This document shows positions 25,662 to 34,913 of a DNA stretch of 64,000 nt, piece after piece. A program made the translations under genes and the position numbers. How positions within the stretch are numbered: position 1 is the first letter of the stretch; each line of letters starts with the position of its first letter. Below the pieces are notes generated by a model, which was not told the DNA's origin, searched no databases, and saw nothing but the letters and a program-made list of their open reading frames with translations. Source of the stretch: Flavobacterium sp. N2038 (GTDB lineage Bacteria > Bacteroidota > Bacteroidia > Flavobacteriales > Flavobacteriaceae); contig NZ_CP110001.1 of the NCBI RefSeq assembly GCF_025947185.1, positions 2,728,001 through 2,792,000 on the forward strand, in the 5' to 3' direction.

Positions 25662-28600
25662 ATGAAAAAACCAGTTGTTAAACAACGATTACTCCATAGA
25701 ATCATGAAAATAACACTATTTCAGTTTGTCTTAGCACTTGTATTTTCAAGCTTTGCAGTGGCAAACAATGTAAGTGGACAAAAGAAATTAGATACCAGGG
25801 TTACCATTACAGTTGAGAATTTATCTCTTGACAATGCGCTGTCTAAAATCGAAAAGTCCGCTCATGTTAAATTTTCGTATAATTCAAGACTTCCGCAACT
25901 AAATAATAAAATTAGTATCGAAGCCAATCAGGAAACGCTTTCGAGTATTCTGAGCCGCATTCTGGTACCCTTTAATATTACTTTTTCAGAAGTAAGCAAT
26001 CAGATTATTTTGCAAAAAACTTCAGGAGCAAATCCTTTTGCAAATGCAGATAATCATGATTCACTTTTTGAGGCTTTAACAGCCGGACCAATCATTAAAG
26101 GAAAAGTAACAGATGCGAGTGGAGTACCGCTTCCCGGAGCAACAGTATTGGCAAAAGGAACAAAAATGGCAGTATTAACAGACTATGATGGTAATTTTAC
26201 AATCGAAATGCCTGCAAATAGTGATAAACTTCTTATTTCTTACGTAGGTATGGAGACCAAAGAAATAGGAATTGGAAATACTGCGCCAACAATTGCTTTA
26301 AATGAATTAGGGCAAAACCTAAAAGAGGTTGTGGTTACAACCGGATATGAAAAAACATCTAAAAGAACATTTACGGGAGCTATCAGTAAAATTTCTGGTA
26401 CGGAATTAAAAGTTGAGGGAGTTGTTGACGTAAGCCGAATGATCGAAGGTAAAGCTGCCGGAGTAACGGTACAAAATGTTACAGGAACTTTTGGTACAGC
26501 TCCAAAAATTACAGTGCGTGGTTCGTCTTCAATTTTTGGAGATACAAAACCATTATGGGTAATTGATGGTGTTGTACAGGAAGATATTATTAATGTTACT
26601 TTCGCAGATTTGGCATCGGGGAATTCTGCAACATTATTAAGCTCTTCTGTTGCAGGTTTAAATGCAAATGATATTCAAAGTATTGAAATTCTAAAAGATG
26701 CATCGGCTACGTCAATTTATGGATCAAGATCACTAAATGGAGTAGTGGTTGTAACCACCAAACAAGGTCGTAGAGATTCGCCTTTGAAAGTGAGTTATTC
26801 TGTAGAAAATACCGTAAGAACAGTTCCAAGCTATACGCAATACGATATCTTAAATTCTCAGGAATCAATGAGTGTGTTTCAGGAAATGAGACAAAAAGGA
26901 TATTTGGATTTAAGTTCTTCTTATACAGGAAGATTTGGTGGAGCTTACAACATTCTTGCTAAAGAAATAAACCGTTATAACGAATCAAATGGTCAATTTG
27001 GAGTTAAAAACGATCAACCATATATCAATCAGTTCTTAAAGAAATACGAATTGGCTAATACAGATTGGTTCAATGTTTTATTCAGACCATCGATTACTCA
27101 AAACCACTCTTTAAGCTTTTCGGGAGGAGGAAAAAACAATACTTTTTATGCCTCTCTTGGTTACTACACAGATCCGGGATGGACAGTTGCTGATAATGTA
27201 AAACAATTATCTTCAAACCTTAAAGGAACATTTTTTATCAATGATAAATTAAATATTACTTTATCTGCTTTAGGTTCTATTCGTAATCAACAAGCACCAG
27301 GTGCTTATGAGAGTAAAAAAGATCTTGTGTTTGGTAAAACAACAAGAGATTTTGATATTAATCCATTCAACTATGTTTTAAGTACCAGCAGAACTTTAAG
27401 ACCTTATGATGATAATGGCAATTTGGAATATTACCAAAACAACTGGGCTCCAATGAATATTATCAATGAGTTAGAAAACAATACATTAGATATTAAAGTT
27501 AATGATATGCGTTTTCAACTTGATTTAGATTATAAGATCAATAAAAACCTGACGTATAACTTAACAGGTTCGGCTCGTTACGCTAATACCTCAAGAGAGC
27601 ATAAAATTTACGAAGGATCAAATGTTGTTGGAGCATACAACGCAGGTGTAGGAGATAATGTAAATACTCAGATTCAAAAAGATAACGTGTTTTTATATCA
27701 AAATCCAAACGATTTAACAGCACCAAAAGTATCTGTATTACCAAGTGGCGGATTTTTAAGAAAGTACACAAACGATATGACTTCTTACAACATTAGAAAT
27801 AGTGTTACGTATAGAAATACATTTAAAGACAAACATGAAGTTGAAGGCTTCTTTGGAACAGAGCTTAGATCTGTAGACAGAAACAATGACAGTTTTACAG
27901 CTGCTGGTATTCAGTATGATAAAGGTTTAACACCATTTATTGATCCTAGAATTATCGAGAAAATTGTAAACGGAGGAGATTCTTATTATGATTTTGGAGA
28001 AGAAAGAGAAAGAACAGTAGGTTTCTTTGGAAAAGTAGGATATACTTATGATCGTCGTTATACAGCATCTTTAACAGGTCGTTATGACGGATCTAACAGA
28101 CAAGGAGATACTGGATCTTCAAGATGGTTGCCTACTTATACCATTAGTGGTAAATGGAATGTTGCTGAAGAGAACTTCTTAAAAAACAATGAGACAATCA
28201 ATACATTAGCATTGAGAGCTTCTTACGGTTTAACTGCAACAGCAGGTCCGGCAACTAACTCATTAGCGATTTACAAAAGTTTTATAACAGATCGTTTTAA
28301 TCTTTCAGACAGAGAAAATGCGATTAAAATTGAGGATTTACAGAATAAAGATCTGACTTGGGAGAAACAATTTGAAACTAACATTGGTGTAGATTTAGGA
28401 ATGTTCAACAACAGAGTGTCTTTAGTTACTGATGTTTACAGACGTAAAGCTTTTGATTTGATTGATTATGTAATTACATCTGGTGTGGGTGGAGAATCTG
28501 TAAAGCAAGGAAATAATGCTGATATGGAAACCAAAGGTCTTGAGTTTGGAATTACAACTCAAAATATCATCACAAATAACTTTAGATGGTCTACAACTTT

Positions 28601-29378
28601 GAATTTTTCTGTTTACGATCAGAAAATTACAAAATTAGCCAACAAGCCATCTGCTTTTGATTTGGTAGATTCTAATGGAGGAAATACAGTAGGACATCCT
28701 AGAAACTCTATTTACTCTTATCAATTTACAGGATTAAACAATCAGGGATTACCAACGTTCAATTTACAAGAAGGAGCAGAGAACAATATTACAGGAGCTG
28801 ACTTTCAGGATACTAAAGATGTTACCAATTATTTGAAATATGAAGGTTCTATTGAGCCTAACAAATCTGTTGGTTTAGCCAATACATTCACATACAAAAA
28901 CTGGTCACTATATGTATTTGTAGTAGGTTCAGGCGGAAATAAAGTTCGTTTAAACCCTGTTTACAGCAACGAATACAATGATTTAACTGTGTTTACTAAA
29001 GAATTCACTAACCGTTGGATCAATCCAGGCGATGAGAATGTAACAAACGTTCCGGTTATTGCAGATAAACTGTTAAACAGAAATTACGGAGACAGAGATT
29101 TAGAGATTGCCTACAATACTTATAATTTCTCAGATGTGAGAGTTGCAGATGGTGACTTTGTAAGGTTGAAAAACGTTTCGCTTAGCTGGGAATTCCCAAG
29201 TGATTACAAGAAAAAATTAGGACTTAGCACTTTTACTTTAAAAGGATCTGCGGTAAACCCATGGTTGATCTATTCAGATAAAAGATTAAACGGTCAGGAT
29301 CCTGAGTTTCGTAATACCGGAGGTGTAGCATTTCCTATCACTTCTCAGTACACATTTACTATAAATGTTTCATTCTAA
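25662..29378 (+). CDS. SusC/RagA-type TonB-dependent outer-membrane transporter with STN signalling domain
   Basis: The 1238 residues run: signal sequence (about 15-40), STN domain (48-118) that relays the signal to FecR, carboxypeptidase-regulatory-like beta domain (about 145-212, IKGKVTDASGVPLPGATV...YVGMET), plug domain (about 220-370, with KEVVVTTGYE and the SIEILKDASATSIYGSR block), then a 22-stranded barrel to the C-terminal aromatic residue (TINVSF). It imports a bulky substrate across the outer membrane using TonB energy, together with the SusD lipoprotein encoded 11 bp downstream. No glycoside hydrolase lies nearby; the accompanying zinc metallohydrolase and DUF4302 lipoproteins suggest a non-glycan substrate such as peptide. 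Expression should depend on the upstream sigma factor and may be opposed by the antisense RNA. Confidence 0.95.
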   Translation: MKKPVVKQRLLHRIMKITLFQFVLALVFSSFAVANNVSGQKKLDTRVTITVENLSLDNALSKIEKSAHVKFSYNSRLPQLNNKISIEANQETLSSILSRILVPFNITFSEVSNQIILQKTSGANPFANADNHDSLFEALTAGPIIKGKVTDASGVPLPGATVLAKGTKMAVLTDYDGNFTIEMPANSDKLLISYVGMETKEIGIGNTAPTIALNELGQNLKEVVVTTGYEKTSKRTFTGAISKISGTELKVEGVVDVSRMIEGKAAGVTVQNVTGTFGTAPKITVRGSSSIFGDTKPLWVIDGVVQEDIINVTFADLASGNSATLLSSSVAGLNANDIQSIEILKDASATSIYGSRSLNGVVVVTTKQGRRDSPLKVSYSVENTVRTVPSYTQYDILNSQESMSVFQEMRQKGYLDLSSSYTGRFGGAYNILAKEINRYNESNGQFGVKNDQPYINQFLKKYELANTDWFNVLFRPSITQNHSLSFSGGGKNNTFYASLGYYTDPGWTVADNVKQLSSNLKGTFFINDKLNITLSALGSIRNQQAPGAYESKKDLVFGKTTRDFDINPFNYVLSTSRTLRPYDDNGNLEYYQNNWAPMNIINELENNTLDIKVNDMRFQLDLDYKINKNLTYNLTGSARYANTSREHKIYEGSNVVGAYNAGVGDNVNTQIQKDNVFLYQNPNDLTAPKVSVLPSGGFLRKYTNDMTSYNIRNSVTYRNTFKDKHEVEGFFGTELRSVDRNNDSFTAAGIQYDKGLTPFIDPRIIEKIVNGGDSYYDFGEERERTVGFFGKVGYTYDRRYTASLTGRYDGSNRQGDTGSSRWLPTYTISGKWNVAEENFLKNNETINTLALRASYGLTATAGPATNSLAIYKSFITDRFNLSDRENAIKIEDLQNKDLTWEKQFETNIGVDLGMFNNRVSLVTDVYRRKAFDLIDYVITSGVGGESVKQGNNADMETKGLEFGITTQNIITNNFRWSTTLNFSVYDQKITKLANKPSAFDLVDSNGGNTVGHPRNSIYSYQFTGLNNQGLPTFNLQEGAENNITGADFQDTKDVTNYLKYEGSIEPNKSVGLANTFTYKNWSLYVFVVGSGGNKVRLNPVYSNEYNDLTVFTKEFTNRWINPGDENVTNVPVIADKLLNRNYGDRDLEIAYNTYNFSDVRVADGDFVRLKNVSLSWEFPSDYKKKLGLSTFTLKGSAVNPWLIYSDKRLNGQDPEFRNTGGVAFPITSQYTFTINVSF

Positions 29379-29389
29379 TAGCATTAATC

Positions 29390-30868
29390 ATGAAAAATAT
29401 ACAAATAGCACTTTCATTATTATTAGTGATCACTCTAAACAGCTGTGATGAGTTTCTTTCAGAAATTCCAGATAATAGAACTCAAATAGATACGCCGGAA
29501 AAAATATCAGAATTATTAGTTACAGCATATCCGGATAAAAGTTATGTTTTAATTGGAGAAACAATGTCTGATAACGTATTCGACAGCGAAACACAATCTT
29601 CTGATGTTGATAACAGACAGAGCTATAACTGGGAAATGCAAACACAGTTAGGTGCCGATACAGAAGCAGATTTCTGGAATGCATCTTACGAAGCTATTGC
29701 AGCTTCAAATCAGGCTTTGGCTGCGATTGAAGAACTAGGTAGTCCTGAAAGTTTAAATCCTCAAAAAGGAGAAGCTTTAGTGGCAAGAGCATACAATCAT
29801 TTTATGCTGGTTTCATTTTGGTCAAACCGATATAATCCTACAACTGCTTCAACAGATTTAGGAATTCCGTATATCACAAAACCTGAGACAGAATTATTAG
29901 TAACATACAAACGTAATTCTGTAAAAGAAGTTTTTGATTTTATTGAAAAAGATCTTACAGAAGGATTAAAATATATTACTAATAATTATAAAGAACCTAA
30001 ATATCACTTTAATGTTGATGCTGCAAAAGCATTTGCAAGCCGTTTTTATTTAGTAAAAGGAGATTGGGACAAAGTATTGGAATATTCTAAAGCATTAGGT
30101 TCAAAACCTACAACGCTAAGAGACTATGTTGCTTTTAATGCTGCACCTTCGGCACAAAAACCTCTTGAATACTCAAAAGTAGAACAATCAACAAACCTAT
30201 TGGTAGCTTATCCAAATTCAACAGCCCGCAGAGGATATCAAAACAGATTTTATCTTGCTGATAACAGATCTGATGAAATTTTAGGATCTGAAACAAACAT
30301 TTGGGGTAAAAGCTGGTTGATTTTTACTTCATCATTTTATGAGAATAATGTACTGATCCCTAAATTCTACGAATACTTTAAATATACTAACGTAACTGCC
30401 GGTATTGGTGAAGCTTTTACAGGTGTAGTATTACTAAGTAATGATGAGTTTTTCCTGAATAGAATTGAGGCACATGTAATGAAAAATCAGTTTGATGAAG
30501 CAAATGCTGAATTACAATATTTATTAGGATTAAGAACGGCAGGATTTAATGCAAATACAGATAAAATTACAGAAGCTAATATTACCGCTATGTATCCTGT
30601 AGTGGCAGACGAATACACTCCTTTTTACAATTTAACACCTGTACAGGCTTCTTATATTAAAGCTATTGCAGAGGCGAGAAGAAGAGAATTTATCCAAGAA
30701 GGTTTAAGATGGTTTGATGTAAAACGTTTTAATCTGGTAGTAGAACATGTTACTAAAGAAAACGGACAACCAGTTAAAACCAATGTCTTAATCAAAGATG
30801 ATAAACGCAGAGCTTTGCAAATTCCGCAAAGAGCATCTGATAGTGGCATCGAGAAAAATCCTAGATAA
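29390..30868 (+). CDS. SusD/RagB-type substrate-binding outer-membrane lipoprotein
   Basis: This 492-residue protein begins with a lipoprotein signal (hydrophobic 5-16, lipobox LNSC, acylated Cys19). The TPR-like helical SusD framework follows, with YNHFMLVSFWSNRY, AKAFASRFYLVKGDWDKV and the C-terminal block AEARRREFIQEGLRWFDVKRF that is nearly universal in the family. It caps the SusC barrel and captures the substrate. It starts 11 bp after susC and is followed by the zinc metallohydrolase gene after 18 bp. The ligand cannot be predicted from sequence. Confidence 0.94.
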   Translation: MKNIQIALSLLLVITLNSCDEFLSEIPDNRTQIDTPEKISELLVTAYPDKSYVLIGETMSDNVFDSETQSSDVDNRQSYNWEMQTQLGADTEADFWNASYEAIAASNQALAAIEELGSPESLNPQKGEALVARAYNHFMLVSFWSNRYNPTTASTDLGIPYITKPETELLVTYKRNSVKEVFDFIEKDLTEGLKYITNNYKEPKYHFNVDAAKAFASRFYLVKGDWDKVLEYSKALGSKPTTLRDYVAFNAAPSAQKPLEYSKVEQSTNLLVAYPNSTARRGYQNRFYLADNRSDEILGSETNIWGKSWLIFTSSFYENNVLIPKFYEYFKYTNVTAGIGEAFTGVVLLSNDEFFLNRIEAHVMKNQFDEANAELQYLLGLRTAGFNANTDKITEANITAMYPVVADEYTPFYNLTPVQASYIKAIAEARRREFIQEGLRWFDVKRFNLVVEHVTKENGQPVKTNVLIKDDKRRALQIPQRASDSGIEKNPR

Positions 30869-30886
30869 AAATTTAATTTAATTATT

Positions 30887-31747
30887 ATGAAAATATTACA
30901 TAGATATAGAGCGATTGCAATGATTACGGGAGCAATGTTATTTGTTGCTTGTGCTCATGAAGATCAGCCAACAGAAACACAATTAGATTATACAGTAAAA
31001 AGCAAAACAGAATTAGACAACTGGATTGGCACCACTTTTCTTGATCCATACAACATAAAAGTATACTACGAGTGGAATCAGAATTTAGTAGATGACAACC
31101 GTTATTTATTTCCACCAACTATAGACAAAGTACAACCAGCACTTGAAGTTGTCGAAAAAATATGGATCGATAGTTATTCTACCATTGGTGGAGCAGATTT
31201 CGTAAAGAAAATTTCACCGAGAGAATTCGTTTTGGTAGGAGGGACAAACTTAAACACTTCCGGTACTATGACTTTAGGTTTGGCAGAAGGCGGACAAAGA
31301 GTAACTCTTTTCCAGTTAGATTATTTAAATCGTTCAAGCAGACCTGATGTTACACAGTTCATTCACACTATTCAGCATGAGTATGTACATATCTTAAACC
31401 AGACAAAACCATTTGACGAGCAGGCCTGGGCAAAATTAACTCCGGCAGGATATACATCAAGCTGGTACATCTACAGTACGGCAAGTTCAAGAGCTTTAGG
31501 TTTTATAACCAGTTATGCAAGACTAAGTATTTATGAAGATTTTGCAGAAACTGCAGCAACAATCTTAACAAGTTCAAAAGCAGAATATGCTGCTATTTTG
31601 GCAAGTGTAACAGATGCAACAGCAAAAGCCAATCTAAAGAAAAAAGAGGCCATTGTAGTGCAATATTACAAAGACAACTTTGGTATGGATTTCTACGCAC
31701 TTAGAGACGAAGCGCAAAAGAATACAGATGCTGTTATCAACGATTAA
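30887..31747 (+). CDS. Substrate-import-associated zinc metallohydrolase lipoprotein
   Basis: The 286-residue protein has a lipobox (FVAC, Cys22) and a zinc-binding HExxH motif, H164-E165-Y-V-H168 in IQHEYVHILNQ. A downstream Glu in YEDFAETAA (Glu217 or Glu221) is the likely third ligand, giving a gluzincin-like site. It matches the Bacteroidota family found next to SusC/SusD pairs (model name LP_HExxH_w_tonB). Such lipoproteins are thought to cut the substrate at the cell surface before import. Here it is the only hydrolase of the locus, so the imported material may be a protein or peptide. No cleavage has been shown for this protein. Confidence 0.85.
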   Translation: MKILHRYRAIAMITGAMLFVACAHEDQPTETQLDYTVKSKTELDNWIGTTFLDPYNIKVYYEWNQNLVDDNRYLFPPTIDKVQPALEVVEKIWIDSYSTIGGADFVKKISPREFVLVGGTNLNTSGTMTLGLAEGGQRVTLFQLDYLNRSSRPDVTQFIHTIQHEYVHILNQTKPFDEQAWAKLTPAGYTSSWYIYSTASSRALGFITSYARLSIYEDFAETAATILTSSKAEYAAILASVTDATAKANLKKKEAIVVQYYKDNFGMDFYALRDEAQKNTDAVIND

Positions 31748-31778
31748 GACAAGTAATAATTAATATAAAAACAATATT

Positions 31779-33089
31779 ATGAAAGTAAAATATATATATA
31801 AGTATCTATTTCTTGCACTTGTGGCGGTTATATTAGGTGCATGTACAAGTAATGAAGCTGAATCGAAGTTTGATCAAACACCACTTGAGAGATCAAATGC
31901 CAGAAAAAAAGAATTAAATGACGCTTTGCTTTCTTCTGCAGAAGGATGGAAATTAGTTTATTATACTGACAATACGCAGTTAGGAGGCTGGACACATCTT
32001 TTTAAATTTTTACCAAATGGAAAAGTAGACATGGCATCTGATTTTGATAGTGATACAGATGTGCACCAAAGTCAGTATGATTTACAATTAGGTAGTACAG
32101 TGAGTTTGGTATTTACCACAGCAAACAGAATACATCTTTTATCACAATCAGATAATTATCCAACAGCAGCACTTCTTGGTAAAGGATACTTAGGTGATTT
32201 TCAGTTCTTTTATTATGGAGTAGAAAATGGCGAAATCATTTTTAGAACCAATAGAGACTTTAAAGAAATACGTTTCAAAAAAGCAACAGCGCAAGATTGG
32301 ACAGATTTGGCGAAGAATACAGTAATGGGAGATAATATTTCAAGCAAATTATTCCGATTATTAGATATCAATGATGGTTCGACTGTATCACATTATGATT
32401 TTGATGTAAATTATGATGCGCGTTTTGCAGTAGCGAACTCTTTAGAAAGCAGTACAGCAAAAGGCTACAATATCGCTTATCAGTTAACACCGGCAGGTAT
32501 AACGGTAAAACCGGAACTTGAAGTAAAAGGTCAGAAATTATCTGATTTTATTTATGACAGTGCCACAGAAAACTTTGTTGCCACAGGAACAAACGGAGTA
32601 AGCGCTACAATAAAATTCACCTACACACCACCAGTGTTAACAGATGATTATAAAATTGCACTTGCGGGTCAGCCAGTTACGAGATTTGGTTATTTTGCAG
32701 ACGATACAACAGCGGATGCTCCAACAAATACGAAGCAATTTAAAGATGCTTTTGCAAACGTAAATGCACAATTGGATGGAGATGCATTAATGAGTGTTGA
32801 AATCTATTTTAATCACCCAACGCAAGGAAACCTAATCGTTTACGGGTTTGCTAGCGGAGCAAGTTTTATTCACCGAATTAACGTGGTAGAAGATGCAGCT
32901 GGTAAAAAAATTATTTTAAAACACAGATCAGGAAATGTTCCACCATTCCTAGTAGATTTTGAAAAATTCTTATTAGATCCAAAAGGTATATATGTAAAGA
33001 AAGAAGCTTTTAAACTGACTTATACTAATACAATTTACACGTTTACCGGTGCCAGCAGTAGTTTTAGAATGACAGCTTATAAATTATAA
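31779..33089 (+). CDS. DUF4302 surface lipoprotein
   Basis: This 436-residue protein has a lipoprotein signal with lipobox LGAC (Cys22). The N-terminal third contains the family block ARKKELNDALLSSAEGWKLVYY, followed by beta-rich sequence with FKFLPNGKVDMASDFD. It matches DUF4302, a Bacteroidota family that regularly accompanies SusC/SusD loci with the zinc metallohydrolase. It probably sits on the outer surface as an accessory binding protein. The C-terminal half (about 240-436) is beta-rich and not recognised further. It ends the locus; a hairpin follows at 33102. Confidence 0.8.
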   Translation: MKVKYIYKYLFLALVAVILGACTSNEAESKFDQTPLERSNARKKELNDALLSSAEGWKLVYYTDNTQLGGWTHLFKFLPNGKVDMASDFDSDTDVHQSQYDLQLGSTVSLVFTTANRIHLLSQSDNYPTAALLGKGYLGDFQFFYYGVENGEIIFRTNRDFKEIRFKKATAQDWTDLAKNTVMGDNISSKLFRLLDINDGSTVSHYDFDVNYDARFAVANSLESSTAKGYNIAYQLTPAGITVKPELEVKGQKLSDFIYDSATENFVATGTNGVSATIKFTYTPPVLTDDYKIALAGQPVTRFGYFADDTTADAPTNTKQFKDAFANVNAQLDGDALMSVEIYFNHPTQGNLIVYGFASGASFIHRINVVEDAAGKKIILKHRSGNVPPFLVDFEKFLLDPKGIYVKKEAFKLTYTNTIYTFTGASSSFRMTAYKL

Positions 33090-33101
33090 TTTTTTAAACA
33101 G

Positions 33102-33133
33102 AAGAAAGTGTCTCCGGATTGAGACACTTTCTT
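33102..33133 (+). terminator. Terminator hairpin closing the SusCD locus
   Basis: Perfect 13-bp arms (33102-33114 and 33121-33133) with a 6-nt loop. The 3' arm ends TTTCTT rather than in a pure T run, so termination may be partial and the next small gene could receive read-through. Confidence 0.7.
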
Positions 33134-33148
33134 CTTAACATACAGATT

Positions 33149-33424
33149 ATGAAAAAATATTTTACAGCAACAAATATTATCTTTTTTATATGGGGATTAG
33201 TATTAATCGCAATATCCCAATTTTACAGAGAATATAACAGATACTTTTTATATCTGTCTCTTGCAGTAATTATTCCGGCAATGATTTTTAACCTCATAAA
33301 ACAGAAAAGAGAAGACAAACTTAATGATACAAAAAAGTTTCAATCTTCAATTTTTAGAATGTTGATTATGGCATTATTATTAGTAATCGTCTTTTTGGCA
33401 ACAAGACAAAATGATATTTACTAG
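33149..33424 (+). CDS. Small membrane protein, unknown function
   Basis: The ATG at 33149 (MKKYFTATNIIF) gives 91 residues; the open frame begins 10 codons earlier at a TTG inside the terminator hairpin, so the shorter form is chosen. There are three hydrophobic segments (about 6-22, 31-47 and 68-86) separated by a Lys-rich loop (KQKREDKLNDTKK). No family is recognised. It lies between the SusCD-locus hairpin and its own terminator, so it may be transcribed alone or by read-through from the uptake locus. Confidence 0.55.
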   Translation: MKKYFTATNIIFFIWGLVLIAISQFYREYNRYFLYLSLAVIIPAMIFNLIKQKREDKLNDTKKFQSSIFRMLIMALLLVIVFLATRQNDIY

Positions 33425-33456
33425 TTTTAGTTTTGTTTTTAATTTTGGAGGAAAAG

Positions 33457-33482
33457 GCAGCTCATTAGAGCTGCTTTTTTTT
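33457..33482 (+). terminator. Terminator after the small membrane protein
   Basis: Seven-bp GC-rich arms (33457-33463 and 33468-33474) with a 4-nt loop are followed by eight T. Confidence 0.88.
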
Positions 33483-33642
33483 ATCTAAAATTTGAAAATA
33501 AAATCTTGTTATTTATTCCATAAAAAAGAAATATTTTCTTATTTTTATAATTGATAATTAACGATTTAAGTTAAAATTCTGTCTGAAAACTCAACAGGCA
33601 AAAAAAGTATTGAGTATACAAACATCAAACAATTTAATCATT

Positions 33643-33879
33643 ATGCTAAAAACAATTTTAAATTTTAAAGGCACAGAAATTCTTTCAAAAGAAGGGCAAA
33701 AGTACATTTTTGGAAGAGGGACTGGAGTTCATCCCGTTTGCAGTGACGGAAATTGGGCTCCAGTAGGTGCAAATCCGGCAAATTACCCAAATTACCCTTG
33801 TGCGGATATTTACGAGCCAGTAGTACCAGTGCCATGTAAACCTATGCTTTTGCCTGACGGAACTGTTTCACAATGCTAA
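33643..33879 (+). CDS. Candidate double-glycine-type leader peptide (natural product or bacteriocin precursor)
   Basis: Starting from the ATG at 33643, the protein has 78 residues; an upstream ATG-less extension of 11 codons is rejected. Residues 1-26 look like a Bacteroidota precursor leader: hydrophobic Leu/Ile positions, then L-S-K-x-x-Q-K-x-I-x-G-R-G (14-26), where the usual Gly-Gly is Gly24-Arg25-Gly26. The remainder is a Pro-rich core (10 Pro) with four Cys (33, 53, 65, 78), the last being the C-terminal residue, and several Tyr and Asn. This is the make-up of a secreted, disulfide-bonded or modified peptide (compare the GG-Bacteroidales natural product precursor family). No modifying enzyme or peptidase-transporter is adjacent. 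A terminator follows at 33891. Confidence 0.6.
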   Translation: MLKTILNFKGTEILSKEGQKYIFGRGTGVHPVCSDGNWAPVGANPANYPNYPCADIYEPVVPVPCKPMLLPDGTVSQC

Positions 33880-33890
33880 TCTAAATCACC

Positions 33891-33925
33891 AAATACCGCT
33901 TTATTTCGTAAAGCGGTATTTTTTT
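33891..33925 (+). terminator. Terminator after the peptide gene
   Basis: Perfect 13-bp arms (33891-33903 and 33909-33921) with a 5-nt loop run into T residues. It supports the peptide gene as a discrete transcript. Confidence 0.9.
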
Positions 33926-34040
33926 GTTTACTAAATTTTAAAATACATTCTAGTATTATTTCTTGTGTGATAACCCGTAAGAAAAGTGACGTAACAAACC
34001 ATTTTTTATATTACAAATTTTATTAAACGCCCAAATAATC

Positions 34041-34048
34041 TATATTTG
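34041..34048 (+). promoter_or_regulatory. -7 element for fabG
   Basis: TATATTTG matches TAnnTTTG exactly and lies 31 bp before the fabG ATG. A TTG at the expected -33 position is missing. Confidence 0.5.
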
Positions 34049-34079
34049 TATTTCAAAAAATAAAAACGAATACCTTAAT

Positions 34080-34826
34080 ATGAAATTACTAGAAGGAAAA
34101 GTAGCAATCATTACGGGCGCTAGCCGCGGAATCGGAAAAGGAATTGCAGAAGTTTTTGCTAAACACGGTGCAAACGTAGCATTTACATATAGTTCATCTG
34201 CTGCTTCTGCAGAAGCACTTGAAGCAGAGTTAAATAGTTTAGGAGTTAAAGCAAAAGGATACCAGTCTAATGCAGCTGATTTTAATGAAGCTCAAACTTT
34301 TGTTGATGCTGTTTTAGCTGATTTTGGAACTGTTGATATTTTGATAAACAATGCCGGAATTACAAAAGACAACTTATTGATGCGTATGTCTGAAGCCGAT
34401 TTTGATCAGGTAATTGATGTTAACCTGAAATCTGTTTTCAATATGACAAAAGCGATTCAGAAAACATTTTTGAAACAACGCGCTGGTTCTATTATCAATA
34501 TTAGTTCAGTAGTTGGAGTATCAGGAAACGCAGGACAAACTAATTATGCAGCTTCAAAAGCCGGTGCAATTGGTTTTACTAAATCTGTAGCGCTTGAATT
34601 AGGATCTCGTAATATTCGTTGCAATGCAATCGCTCCTGGTTTTATTGAAACTGAAATGACTGCAAAATTACCTGAAGATGTAGTAAAAGGATGGAGAGAC
34701 GGAATTCCGTTGAAACGTGGCGGAACTACTGAAGATGTTGCAAATGCATGTCTTTTCTTAGCTTCAGATATGAGTGCTTACGTTACAGGACAAGTTCTTA
34801 ATGTTTGTGGAGGAATGCTTACCTAG
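34080..34826 (+). CDS. fabG: 3-oxoacyl-ACP reductase
   Basis: This 248-residue short-chain dehydrogenase has the NADPH-binding TGASRGIGKGIA motif (13-24), NNAGIT (about 89-94), and the catalytic Ser-Tyr-Lys set in NISSVVG and YAASKAG (Tyr156, Lys160 by spacing). The C-terminal block IRCNAIAPGFIETEMT is typical of FabG. It reduces 3-oxoacyl-ACP in fatty-acid elongation. It stands alone with its own -7 element. Other SDR roles cannot be excluded, but sequence and length are those of the housekeeping FabG. Confidence 0.93.
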   Translation: MKLLEGKVAIITGASRGIGKGIAEVFAKHGANVAFTYSSSAASAEALEAELNSLGVKAKGYQSNAADFNEAQTFVDAVLADFGTVDILINNAGITKDNLLMRMSEADFDQVIDVNLKSVFNMTKAIQKTFLKQRAGSIINISSVVGVSGNAGQTNYAASKAGAIGFTKSVALELGSRNIRCNAIAPGFIETEMTAKLPEDVVKGWRDGIPLKRGGTTEDVANACLFLASDMSAYVTGQVLNVCGGMLT

Positions 34827-34913
34827 TAAGGTACTGAGGGACTAAGTTACAAAGGTTCAAAGGTTTTGTTTTGGAATCTTTGAATTATTAAATCTTACAA
34901 TCATTAAATATAT

